This document shows, piece by piece, positions 43,686-54,346 of a DNA stretch of 64,000 nucleotides. This stretch comes from Stenogyne calaminthoides (Eukaryota; Streptophyta; Magnoliopsida; Lamiales; Lamiaceae), in the NCBI GenBank assembly GCA_037126765.1, contig JBBCBC010000012.1, positions 5,084,001 through 5,148,000 of the forward strand, given 5' to 3'. The notes under the pieces were generated by a model. The model saw nothing but the letters and a program-made list of their open reading frames with translations. It was not told the DNA's origin and did no database searches. Made by a program: the position numbers and the translations under genes. The first letter of the stretch is position 1; every line of letters starts with the position of its first letter.

Positions 43686-46600
43686 CACTACAAAAAAAAT
43701 TACTTAAAATGACATTTACAAATGTGGTGATATATTATCTCTCACTACACTTTATATATCCCACATTTGTTGTTAGTGTCATGTAAACTAATGTAGCAAT
43801 AGATAAGAGGCTATTACTACACTTATAAATGTACTGAAAAGTGAACTATAACAACACACATTTTTCCCATACATACCTAATACGACACATAAAAGTGTCG
43901 GGACTTATATTACTTTACAATTTATTATATTATAATTGCATGTTATAATATTCATTTTTTATTACATTAGATCTTAATTATTTCCAAGTCAGTGTAGTGG
44001 AATGCATCTTCCATATTTGAAAAGCATTATAATGCTAATAAAAATATAATATATTTTCATATATTAATATTTACTTTTTGAGAAACTAATTCAATTAATA
44101 AAAAATACTATATAATAGAATTAATTAAATGTGTACACATACATCATAAAATGATAATTAAAAAACTAGTGAAAATCTCAATTTCAAAATGACATCCAAC
44201 TTTCACCTACACACATTATCGGTTCATCATCCGAAGTTTACATAAAACACCTTAACAAAACCTTTAAAGTTACATGCTAATATACAATCAAAACGAAAAA
44301 GTTTTCTAGAGAAGGAAGAAGAGGAGAAACTCCAATAGAATGAGCACCATGCATCTTCAAAACCTTGAAAGCTTCAAAATTTCACTATGTTCTCTTTCTT
44401 GTATTTCTGGGGCTCCCAACCTGCAATTAATACATGAAATCCTCTTTCACAATATTCAGTAAAAAAAATGGGAGCAATTTAAGAAGAAATTCCAAGTGAA
44501 ATTTGGTAAAAGAATGAAAAGGTAACATCAAATTACCAGTTAAAGAAGCTTTTATTGTCTGTTAGCCATAAGACATGATTTCAATCAAATATATGAAGCA
44601 TATTGTAACAGGCCTATGCAATCAGCTAAAAAAGAGAGGTGTATAGAATACCACCCAACATAGTACACACTCGATAAAGAAAAAACTCCCCAAAGCTGCC
44701 GTTTTGAATTAACTATATGACACTTAAAAAGGACATGAAAGTAGGATAATAGAATCGCTTCCACTCAAATTCACGGGCCACACAATAATTCAAACGTGCT
44801 TTATGAGTCGATTCAACACACAATTTTAACTTCAATAATCATGTTAATAAACATTACCAAAACTAGAGTAATCGCATAATAAAACATTATAACTTTATAT
44901 ATACAAGGACAAGCATTAAAGTAATGCAAAATATTGATCTAGACAAACTCAGTATCAAACATCATTTACAAATGGTCTACAAGTAATCATTTAATTCCAA
45001 CAAATGTATGTAGAGAGAACCTTTAAACAACAATATAATAGCAGAGTATCACCAAGAATATTTCTTCACAAGACAATTCATATTAAAAAAATTGATGCTT
45101 ATATAAATTAGACAACTCAACATGCTATTTAGTGTTCCCTATTAGTGGCATCCTAATGAAGAACTTTTTGTAATCTTTCCTTATCATTTTGAAAGAATCA
45201 CAAGACTCTGAAATTTCTATCTAATATTGTTTCCTGGAATTTATAGAATCAAACTGACAAAGAAAGAAATAAACTAGAAAAGCACAAGTCCACTCTCTAA
45301 CCCTTTCTTTCATTTCACTAATCCTTTTTTTTTTACGGTTATTACATCCTTTATTGTAATTTCATACTCCTAATGTTTATTCAATAATCTAAATAATAAG
45401 TTTCATAACTAGTTCCAATTACAAATTCATGAATCACATAAGATTAAAAATAAGCTGACATAAAATAATTATATAACAAAATATGAAAAAAGAAGAACCT
45501 CACAAGAAAGAGAAACTAAAAAGACTAATTAGGACTCGAGCAATTTTAGTTGTTGTATCAATGATATAGTTTTTCCTCTTTGTTTCCCAAACTATTTCAT
45601 TACGCCTTTTCTTTTAAAGAGGAGATACCCAAAGTTTAATCAAATGCTTTGGGCAACTCTGTCTGTATTGAACTAACACAGATCCTGCATTCCCATTTTA
45701 TGAAGTCAACTACATCATGATTAATTGATAATCATAGACATCTATGCTAACACCTCAAGGCTGTTTTATTTTCTCTCCCCCATTACCTTCAGAATTTAGG
45801 GCCCAACATCCACAAATTTAAAAGAATAATCAAAATGCAGAACATGACAATTGCAGTCCACAAGTTGTCCAATTGTTACCCATTGTTTGAAGAACCATTC
45901 TTCATTGAGATGGAGGCACTCTCTGTCAACAACCAAGACTGTATACAAGGTGATCACTAATCACCAATTTTATAATGCACTATAATCCTCCGAGCAATGC
46001 AGAATTACTCGGATAAAACATATGTATGATTGCACTAACAATCCCTCTGCTCACTAGAGCAAGAAAACTATATTTGCAAACCAGCAAATAAGCAAAAATT
46101 ACGTAACAAGTACAAACAAATACAAAGCCCATTAAATGTTATAAGCTATTGGTGGTTCCTCAAGTAAAGCACAAACTGAAATATTTTACAGTAGACTTAA
46201 AAAATGAAATTAGTACTCAAGAACAAAATAAAGCCATAAGCTACAAAAGTAAGTAAAACCCTAAAAAGAATCACAAACTAGCAGAAACTCAACAAGAGAA
46301 CACCAAAATGAGTGGAAAGATTATTACCAGAATCCAAGCATTGTAAAATTGGAAAATGGACACACACCCAATCTGCTCCAGACGGGTCAATCGGCACAAT
46401 CAGGGGCGGCACTGCTAAAATATGCCCTAGAAGCAGCCTCAATATAAGTGGAAACCCTTCTCCTATAGGAACTACACCACAAACAAATTATTCAAAACAC
46501 TAATTAAAAGACATAAAAAAATCTCCATTTAATTGGCAGAAAATATACACTTGAAGAAGGGCGCAAATCAGAAGAAGCCCTAGCCCACGATCTGGTTTTC

Positions 46601-47535
46601 TTTTTCACTTCTCCCCCGCGCGGTTATCTTTCAATTTGATTTGGGCGCAAATTGGAAGAAGCCCTAGCCCACGATCTGGTTTTCTTTTTCACTTCTCCCC
46701 CGCGCGGTTATCTCTTCAATTTGATTTGGGTGCAAATTGGAAGAAGCCCTAGCCCACGATCTGGTTTTCTTTTTCACTTCTCCCCCGCGCGGTTATCTTT
46801 CAATTTGATTTGGGCGCAAATTGGAAGAAGCCCTAGCCCACGATCTGGTTTTCTTTTTCACTTCTCTCCCGCGCGGTTATCTTTCAATTTGATTTGGGCA
46901 CAATTCAAAACAATTAAAATTTGAGCACTGATACTAAATCCTCCCGCTAGTTTTCTTTCAATTTCTAGGATGCGAACTAATTTGAGCGCTGAAAAAACCT
47001 TTAGCTTTCTTTCGTACTGGAAAAGCATATCAATTTCTCATTATATTAGTATTATTTTATTATATCTTTTAAGGATAGTAAATGTGAAGGTTAAGAACGG
47101 GAATGTAAATATTAATATTACAAAAAAAAAAGACTTTAAATAATGGATATACAATCCTTGGTTTAAACTTTTAAAGGGTTTTTTAAATTATTTCGGTTTT
47201 CAAGAATTAAATAAATTATATAATTAGTATAAAATTATTTTTTTTTTAAATAAGGCTAATAATACACTATTTAAAATATCTTAATTGACAATTGTACTAT
47301 ATTATGACATTTAGTTGAAAGTGTGTTAATATGGTATATTGTATTATGACATTTCTTTAATAGTGTGTTAATATGATGTATTGTTTTGTGACATTTAGTT
47401 AATAGTGTATTAATAGGGATAGAGTAGTGTAGTTTTAGGCTATTGGAATTAAGTGTAGCATTAGATTAATTTTTGCTACATTTTTTATATAGTGTATTAA
47501 AACTAATGTAGTAATAGACCTTTTTTCTTGTAGTG
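43686..47535. mobile_element. Non-autonomous CACTA transposon, 3.85 kb
   Basis: Left end CACTACAAAAAAAATTAC and right end TTTTTTCTTGTAGTG, the En/Spm-type terminus, flanked by the 3-bp duplication TAT (43683-43685 and 47536-47538). Subterminal AATGTAGCAATAGA-like words occur at both ends in opposite orientation. No transposase frame. The interior carries a four-copy tandem array with a leader-like sequence, which may be captured host DNA. Confidence 0.88.
46555..46915. repeat. 84-bp tandem repeat in CACTA element, about four copies
   Basis: Units carrying GAAGAAGCCCTAGCCCACGA, TTCACTTCTCCCCCGCGCGG and CAATTTGATTTGGGCGCAAA start at 46,571, 46,655, 46,740 and 46,824. Much more GC-rich than the surroundings. 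Confidence 0.92.
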
Positions 47536-47672
47536 TATAGAGAGTTTGATAAGATTTATATATATATATATATAAAAACAGGGCCAAATTTAAAAATTAT
47601 TGGATTTTTCCGCAAAAAAATATCGTCAAATTGAAAAACGAATCTTTGGAAAAAATACAAATAATAATGAAT

Positions 47673-48480
47673 GAGTTAATTCTAATTAAATACACGACCT
47701 TTTTAGACCAAATATCAATTTAATCACGACTTTCAAAATTATTGTATAAAAGTTCAACTTTTGATGTTGTTGCAAATTAATACATGTTTTTTTTCAACGA
47801 CTGTGAAGAGACGATGTGACTCGCCGAAACTATTACTTTTATTATGTCAGACTACACGTAAGATGAAATGTCTAAATCATAAATATAAAAAATATTTAAA
47901 AAGTGAATTAAAAATAAAAAAAAAATAAAATAAATTATTTAATCTAAATTCCAAACCTTAAAAACTAATTCTCGTCGTCAATGTTTCAAAATTAAAAATA
48001 TTCTCATGTTCCAAAATTAAATGTAACTCGTTCAATCAACCAATTGTCTTTTGTCACTCTCTCAACCCCTCACTTGTTGTTCTTATTGCAGTCGATCTCC
48101 TTAAACGAAATTTGTGAATTATTTATTGAGATTTGATCAATTTTATGAAATGGATATAAATTTTATTTTTTTATTTATATTTTAATTGTTTTTTTTTTTA
48201 GATTTTAACTTCTTTTAATTATTATTTTTGTTTTAATTAATTTTGAAAATGTGTAATATTATGTGGAATAATTTAAAAAATATTATTTAATATGTATCAT
48301 TCTAAGTGGCAAGTATACACATGCTTCGGTGAGCCACGTCACCTCTTCGCGCCCGGAGAAAAAAAAAACGTGTATCAATTTACAACAATATCAAAGGTTG
48401 AGTTTTAATACAAAAATCTTGAAGGTCATGATTAAATTAATATTTGGTCAAAATGCCGTGTATTTATTTAGAATTAACCC
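47673..48480. mobile_element. Long-TIR MULE, copy 1
   Basis: Arms of about 170 bp (GAGTTAATTCTAATTAAATA / inverse). Perfect 9-bp duplication ATAATGAAT (47664-47672, 48481-48489). Interior has no transposase; it matches the second copy in inverted order. Confidence 0.85.
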
Positions 48481-48489
48481 ATAATGAAT

Positions 48490-49283
48490 TGAGAAAAACT
48501 CTTTGGAAAAAGATAGAATTTTTTATTACAAATTGAGAAACGGATCTTTAGAATAAATATAAAATAATAATGAAATGGAAAAAAATCTTTGGAACATGTA
48601 TATAGTAGGAAAATGATAAGGAGCCCACCAGTTAAATGGACGAAAGAGAAGATCTATGGTTAAAATTGTAAAAAGGAGGAAGCTTTTTCTATTATTTTGG
48701 AAAAAAAATATTTTAGAGTTATTGTATAAAATCTAAAAGATATAATCAAATAAAATCTAAAATTTAAAATAATATATTGGTGATTATGGAAAAAATAATC
48801 TTCATTATGTGGCATTGCCACATCATGGGAAATGCAGGCGATGGGCACAAATATAGTGCCCATCGGTGGGCTCTATATCATTCCCGGTATATAGTATATT
48901 ATTGGTAAAAAAAATTGGAATAAATATTAACAAATAATAATTTATTGGGTAAAATTCTTTGGAATATATAATATAGTATATTATTGGAAAAAATCTTTAG
49001 AATAAATATTAAAAAATAATAATTAATTGGATAAAAATCTTTGGAATATATAGTTAAATTGGAAAACGAATCTTTAGAATATGAGAAAGATCTTTGGTAT
49101 AACGGATTGAGAAATTCTTTAAAAAAAATGTGTGGAATATCTTTGGAAAATATATTTAGTATATTCCCACAAACTCATATTAACTTTAATTTTTCAGAGA
49201 GAATAATATTTTTTCTATAAAAAAATCATCAATAAAATATATGGAGAGAATAAAGTATATGCATCCCGGATTTAATCTCCAAC
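48490..49283. other. AT-rich DNA with irregular repeats of GGAAAAAATCTTTGGAATA
   Basis: The word TTGGAAAAA-TCTTTGGAATA recurs about eight times with changing spacing, in part going back to 47,580. No gene is supported; a 67-codon minus frame at 48,660-48,863 lacks features. Confidence 0.5.
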
Positions 49284-49403
49284 TCTATAAGGAGTGGGTC
49301 TCCTGTTCAACAGGGTGCACCGTGCACTCACATATGTGGGTGACCCATTTTTAAAATGGGCCACGTTTTCTACTTCATATTGCTATTATGTGTCAAACTT
49401 TGT

Positions 49404-49482
49404 AAAAGTGGGTTGCAGTTTAGCGGCTTAACGCTCTTTCTTCAAGAAATAGATATAGGTATAGTGTTCGATTCCCAGGTTT
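49404..49482 (+). other. tRNA-like A/B-box sequence inside hAT-like element
   Basis: GGTTGCAGTTTAGCGGCTTAA resembles a tRNA 5' half/A box and GTGTTCGATTCCCAGG matches a B box about 45 bases later, followed by T runs. Could be a decayed SINE head or tRNA relic. Confidence 0.35.
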
Positions 49483-49669
49483 TTCTTATTTGCAAATTTT
49501 TTTTTGCTTTTTGTTTTTTTTAAATTCTCCAAATTTGAAAAGAAGCAAAAAATTAGTTCATTGAATTTGCATTTTTTTTTTTTAAAATTCTCCAAATTTG
49601 AAAAGAAGCAAAAAATTAGTTCATTGAAAAATTGGGCAAAACAGAGGATGTATTTATACATAACACATA

Positions 49670-50225
49670 CAATTAGATAATACAAAAAATGTAACCAACT
49701 AATATAAAAATGTACAACTATATAATACAAAAACATGCAACTAGTTAATACTAAATCGTGCAACTAGAAAACACATAAGCATGCAACTAGCTAATATTGA
49801 AGTGTTCAACTAGATAACACAGAAATATGTAACTAACTAATATAGAAATATAAAACTATATATCACAAAAACATGCAACAAGTAATATTGAACCGTGCAA
49901 CAAAAAAATAAAGAAACATGCAACTAAATAATATTGAATCGTGCAACTAGAAAACACATAAGCATGCAACTAGCTAATATTGAAGCGTTCAACTAGATAA
50001 CTCAGAAACATGCAACTAACTAATGCAGAAACATAAAATTATATATCACAAAAACATGCAACAAGCTAATATTGAACCGTGCAACTGAAAAACAAAGAAA
50101 CATGCAACTATATAATATTGAACCATGCAACTAGAAAACATAAAAACATGCAACTAGCTAATACACAAACATAAAATTATATAACACAGAAAGATGCAAC
50201 TAGCTAATACACAAACATAAAATTA
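49670..50225. repeat. Irregular AACATGCAACTAGCTAATA repeats
   Basis: About twenty units of 20-25 bp alternating CATGCAACTA and CGTGCAACTAG words. The short MITEs of the same family have two or three such words. Confidence 0.8.
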
Positions 50226-50666
50226 CATAACTCTTGACCCAGTAGTAGCACATCCATCTCCTTCAACAAATCGAACTTCACCCACTTTCTTTTCAATTCC
50301 TCTACATACTTAGCCAACAAAACCAGGTGGCTTAGCTCACTGGCAATCTCCTTCAACCCATTTTTCCTTTTTGGAGTATGGGAGTTATAAGGTGGCTTGG
50401 TGAATTTGTTTCTTTTACTAATATCTAACAATTAACTTTGTCCAATCAAAAAAAAAAAATTAGCCAACAACTTAAAATCCATTTTTCTTCAGATTCAACA
50501 TCTTCTCCCAATAGTACTCAACTTTGCTTTTATACTGGATCACCCATATGAACCTGAGCGAATAGAGCAGGGAGTAGAGGGAAGGGACCCAAGATTTGAG
50601 TGTCGCCATGGCGTCGGAGACGGTGGCGGTTGCCGCGTTCAGATCTGAATTGTTGTTGAATTCCAT
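50204..50666 (-). other. Two short minus-strand frames, unassigned gene fragment
   Basis: Frame 50,666-50,472 starts MEFNNNSDLNAATATVSDAM and frame 50,431-50,204 contains KEIASELSHLVLLAKYVEEL. They lie in order inside the hAT-like element and in a locally more GC-rich stretch, which suggests a captured host gene piece or its exons. I recognise no domain. Confidence 0.35.
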
Positions 50667-50879
50667 GTGAAGAGGATAGAGTGGGGAGTGGAAGATGAAG
50701 AAGAGCCGGTGGTAGAAAAATAGTGCAGCGAATTGGATTTTGAGGGAGAATAATTAGGTACGCAGGAAAAAAAAAAGATTAAATATGATCCAGATTGTGT
50801 TAATTCGGGTAGGACGGGCGCAGTGCACGGATCTAATATCCGTGCACCAGTTGCATATGAAACCTAGTCTTCTATAAGA

Positions 50880-51349
50880 TATCTAAATCTATTTTTTAAT
50901 TTTTGAACCAAAATTTTGAATCTGCTAGATACCGATCCAATGATTAAAATTTGAGTTGGTATGCTGTGAAACTTGTTCACCGTGAAATTTTTTTTTTTTT
51001 TTTAGACATACTCTTTAGTAGTATAAGTCACATCCTTTAATAATATAAGTCACACCCTTCAATTATCACTACGATACTCTTTGCTATAATATAAGTCACA
51101 CCCTTCACTTTTATGAGTAATAATCTTTACAGTAAAAAGTCACACTCTTTACAGTAAAAAATCACACTCTTTAGTAATATAAGTCACATTTTTAACCAGT
51201 TTCACCGTGAAACTTGTTCACACTATACTTTGCCTAAAAATTTGTGTGGACTTTGAGTTCACGGTAAACTCAAATTTTTTAACATCATCGTTATGAAAAA
51301 AAATATCATTATTATGTAAAAAAAACTATCACATTTATGTATAAAAATT
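50880..51349. other. Repeat-rich spacer with ATAAGTCACACTCTTT words
   Basis: The word TATAAGTCACA(C/T) repeats about six times between 51,020 and 51,190. No gene. Confidence 0.5.
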
Positions 51350-52538
51350 AGGATTAATTCTAAATAAATACACGACGACATTTACGTCAAATATCAATTT
51401 AATCACGACTTTTAAGATTATTATATTAAAGTTCAACCTTTAATATTGTTGTGAATTGATACATATTTTATTTTCTCCATCCTGAAAGAGATGACATGGC
51501 TCACCCGGAACATGTGTATACTTGCCCGTTAGGATGACACATTAAATATATTTTTTAAAATTTCACATCATATTTACACATTCTCTATCATTAAACTTTT
51601 GAAATAAATTAAAACACAAAACAGAAATCAAAAGAAGTAAAATCTAAAACAAACAAACAAAACAATTAAAATGTAAATCAAAAATAAAAAATCAAACAAT
51701 TTATCTTCATCATCCCTTCATCTTCACCAAAAAGTCGATCGGTTCTGCAAAACCCAAAACCCTCATAATTGCAAAACCACAGACCCTCATCCCCAAAATC
51801 AAGTTCAGTGAATCCCCAAATTTGGGGTTTGCACAAAAATCCCAGAATCCCCAAGGCAAACCTCCACCCAAAATTGCATACGCGAATTTGGTTCAGATTT
51901 GCAAAAAAGAAATTTCTACCCTCAAATTTGCAGGACTACACATCAAATAAACAACAATTAAAATAAAATCAATTTTCAAATTGCAAATAAATTTTTCTAT
52001 CCATCTCATAAGTTGATTGAATCTCAATAAACACATCCCAAATTTAGTGTAAGGAGGTGGGTTGCAATGAGAACAATATGTGAGGGGTTGAAGGGGCGGC
52101 GATAAAAATGGGTGGATTGAAGGGGGAGAAACTGTGGATTTTATTTAGTTTTGAAACATGAGAACATCTTTAATTTTGAAACATTGGCAGCGAGAATTAC
52201 TCTTTAAGTTTTGGAATTTAGTTATAAATGTTATATTTTATTTTTTTAGATTATGTTTATTTTATTTTTTGTTTTGTATTTAATTCGCCTTTTTAATATT
52301 TTTTTTATATTTATGATTTGGACATTTCATTTTACATATAGTCTGACATGGCAGCCTAACAGGTGACATGGCAAAAATAATAATTTCAACGAGCCACATC
52401 ATCTCTTCAAGGTCGAAGGAAAAAAAACGTGTATTAATTTGCAACAACATAAAAGGTTGAACTTTTATACAATAATTTTAAAGGTCAAAATTAAATTGAT
52501 TTTTAGCCCAAATGTCGTGCATTTATTTAGAATTAATC
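51350..52538. mobile_element. Long-TIR MULE, copy 2
   Basis: Same arms as 47,673 (AGGATTAATTCTAAATAAAT). 9-bp duplication ATAAAAATT (51341-51349, 52539-52547). The interior (51,720-51,960) has a CCCAAAACCCTCAT-type, C-rich segment that may be a captured leader or coding piece, absent from copy 1. Confidence 0.85.
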
Positions 52539-52549
52539 ATAAAAATTAT

Positions 52550-53090
52550 CACTATTCAAAAAATAAATTATTTTATTGACAGTGATAATTTTTATATATA
52601 ATAGTGATAGAGTTCATGTATGGACCTGCTTTACAAAAGTATTACTCTGAATATATATAAAATTGTAAGGAATTAATGAGGATTAATGAGTTTCATAATA
52701 TTTTTCAGCTAAGAATTTAGGACACAATTGTCAGTTCAAATAAAATGAAATAAAATAAAATTGTAGACTAGTTACAATCTTACAAGTTACAAGATGTAAT
52801 TAGAATGTATTTTAAACAATATTACTCATTTGTTCACAAAGTCTCTTGTGAAATTTGTTTATGAAATTGATACAATTACACTTATTAATTGATATCATTA
52901 CACTTAATTAGAAATTAATATCTATAATATTTAATATTATAATATCAATTTATAAATATAATAATACTAATTGATAAGTGTTATGGTATTAATTTATAAG
53001 TGTAATAGTATAAATTACATTACTATAAACAAGTTTAATCGAAGACGTGCTCTATGTAATTGTTATTTCATCTTTTTGGTGTTCAATTGA
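52550..53090. other. Intergenic DNA
   Basis: AT-rich, no gene seen. Confidence 0.4.
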
Positions 53091-53095
53091 GATTT

Positions 53096-53215
53096 GTATA
53101 ATACGGTTTCATGGTGAGACGGAGTATAATTTAGACATGACATTTTAACATATTAAAATGGTTGGGTGTTAATTTTTGTTAGTTTGTGTCACGTCTTATA
53201 CGAGTTTTTGTCTAT
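53096..53215. mobile_element. GAGACGGAG-type MITE, copy 4
   Basis: ATGGTGAGACGGAGTATAAT followed by TTAGACATGACATTTTAACA and GTCTTATACGAG; close to the tRNA gene. Confidence 0.65.
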
Positions 53216-53281
53216 TTTTTTTCTTTTTTCACCTTATTTATTACGTTATTAAATGTTTCTTGTTAAAAATTGAACATTAAT

Positions 53282-53353
53282 GGTTCTATGGTGTAGTGGT
53301 TAGCACTCTGGACTTTGAATCCAGCAACCTGGGTTCGACTCCCGGTAGGACCT
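53282..53353 (+). tRNA. tRNA-Gln (anticodon UUG)
   Basis: 72 nt folding as a normal cloverleaf. The acceptor arm pairs GGTTCTA with TAGGACC. The D arm holds an A box (TGGTGTAGTGG). The anticodon stem CTGGA/TCCAG encloses CTTTGAA with TTG at 53,315-53,317, and the T arm has the B box GGGTTCGACTCCC. No intron. A T-rich stretch (TTTATTTT) follows directly as the Pol III terminator. Identity is from the anticodon. Confidence 0.96.
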
Positions 53354-53904
53354 TTATTTTATTATACATATCTGAAAAACTTTTGGCCCACAAATTTATA
53401 AATACTTGGGCCGTCCAACTGCACACGATTAAATCAGCTTAGTGATCACAAGGCTGCCTTTTAAATGAGCTAGGCCATTCACTACGATTTTTTTTTTCTT
53501 TCTGAAATTTTCATCTAAATACTTTTTTGTTGGTTCACAATTTCTTTTTTTGAGCTTTAAGTTTAATCAAAAGACTAAACGAGTCTAATAATATTTAATT
53601 TGAATACCTTACAAACCACAACTACAGGACTGAAAAGGCTAGCCATCGAATGTCCCGATGACCTCAACCTATGTAACATATATGAGCCACATTTGTGTTA
53701 TGCAGTCTCACAATGTGACTTATCATAATTTGAGTAGCAGTTATCCAATTCTAGTCATCGCGCAATTTCGAACCATTTGAGTGTTTATCATATTGAGTTT
53801 GGAACGAGGGATTAACTTTGAAGATGACTTCATCAAATTTTGAATCGCAGTTTACAATAAGTGTTGTGGATTTCATATCCTTTTTACAAAAAATGACACT
53901 TGCA

Positions 53905-54060
53905 TGAAACGATTTCACAGTAAGACGGAACATAAATTGAGTATTAACACTTTAACACTTCCCGAATGATAGGTGTAATTTGGTTTTAGTTGTAACCCGA
54001 AGGATAGTGTAATTTGTACTTAGTTGTAACCCGTAGATCATCTCATATGAATTTTGGTCT
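53905..54060. mobile_element. GAGACGGAG-type MITE, copy 5
   Basis: CAGTAAGACGGAACATAAAT, TAACACTTTAACACTTC and ATCTCATATGAATTTT in family order. Confidence 0.6.
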
Positions 54061-54134
54061 TCTACAAATCCTAGTTTGAAAAGGACATGATAATAATTTC
54101 AAGACAAAACCGGTCTAAAAAAAAAAAATTCAAG

Positions 54135-54275
54135 ACAAAAAACTCGTATGAGACAATCTCGAGGTATAACTTTGGACAAATCAACACCCACCTTTCCCAA
54201 AGTATTAAAACGTCGATGACCAAATTATGCCCGTTCTCACCATGAGACCATCTTACATAAACGTGCCTCTAATTC
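54135..54275. mobile_element. GAGACGGAG-type MITE, copy 6
   Basis: Inverted copy: ACTCGTATGAGACAATCTCG at the left and CATAAACGTGCCTCT at the right, beside the 3' end of the RPC4 gene. Confidence 0.65.
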
Positions 54276-54346
54276 CACATGTTCGAATATAAATTCACAG
54301 TAGTACATTCAATTCTCACTGACGCCAAAGCGAATGAAGAATCGAA

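Larger units (their letters stand above)
49292..50870. mobile_element. hAT-like element, GGTCTC family, long form
   Basis: Ends GAGTGGGTCTCCTG and AAACCTAGTCT with the inner word GTGCAC inverted. Flanked by the 8-bp duplication TCTATAAG (49284-49291, 50871-50878). Related to the short MITEs at 19,307 and 35,931. It contains a tRNA-like promoter word, an irregular repeat array and two unassigned minus-strand frames. Confidence 0.75.

Noticed and set aside
46652..46924. 90-codon plus-strand frame with repeated RSPSPRSGFLFHFSPARLSF-type units
   Set aside because: It is the translation of the 84-bp tandem array; the unit length being a multiple of three (or nearly) keeps the frame open by chance.
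49670..50225. Possible CRISPR array (regular CATGCAACTA words)
   Set aside because: Units are irregular, spacers are not unique sequences of constant size, and the context is a plant transposon.
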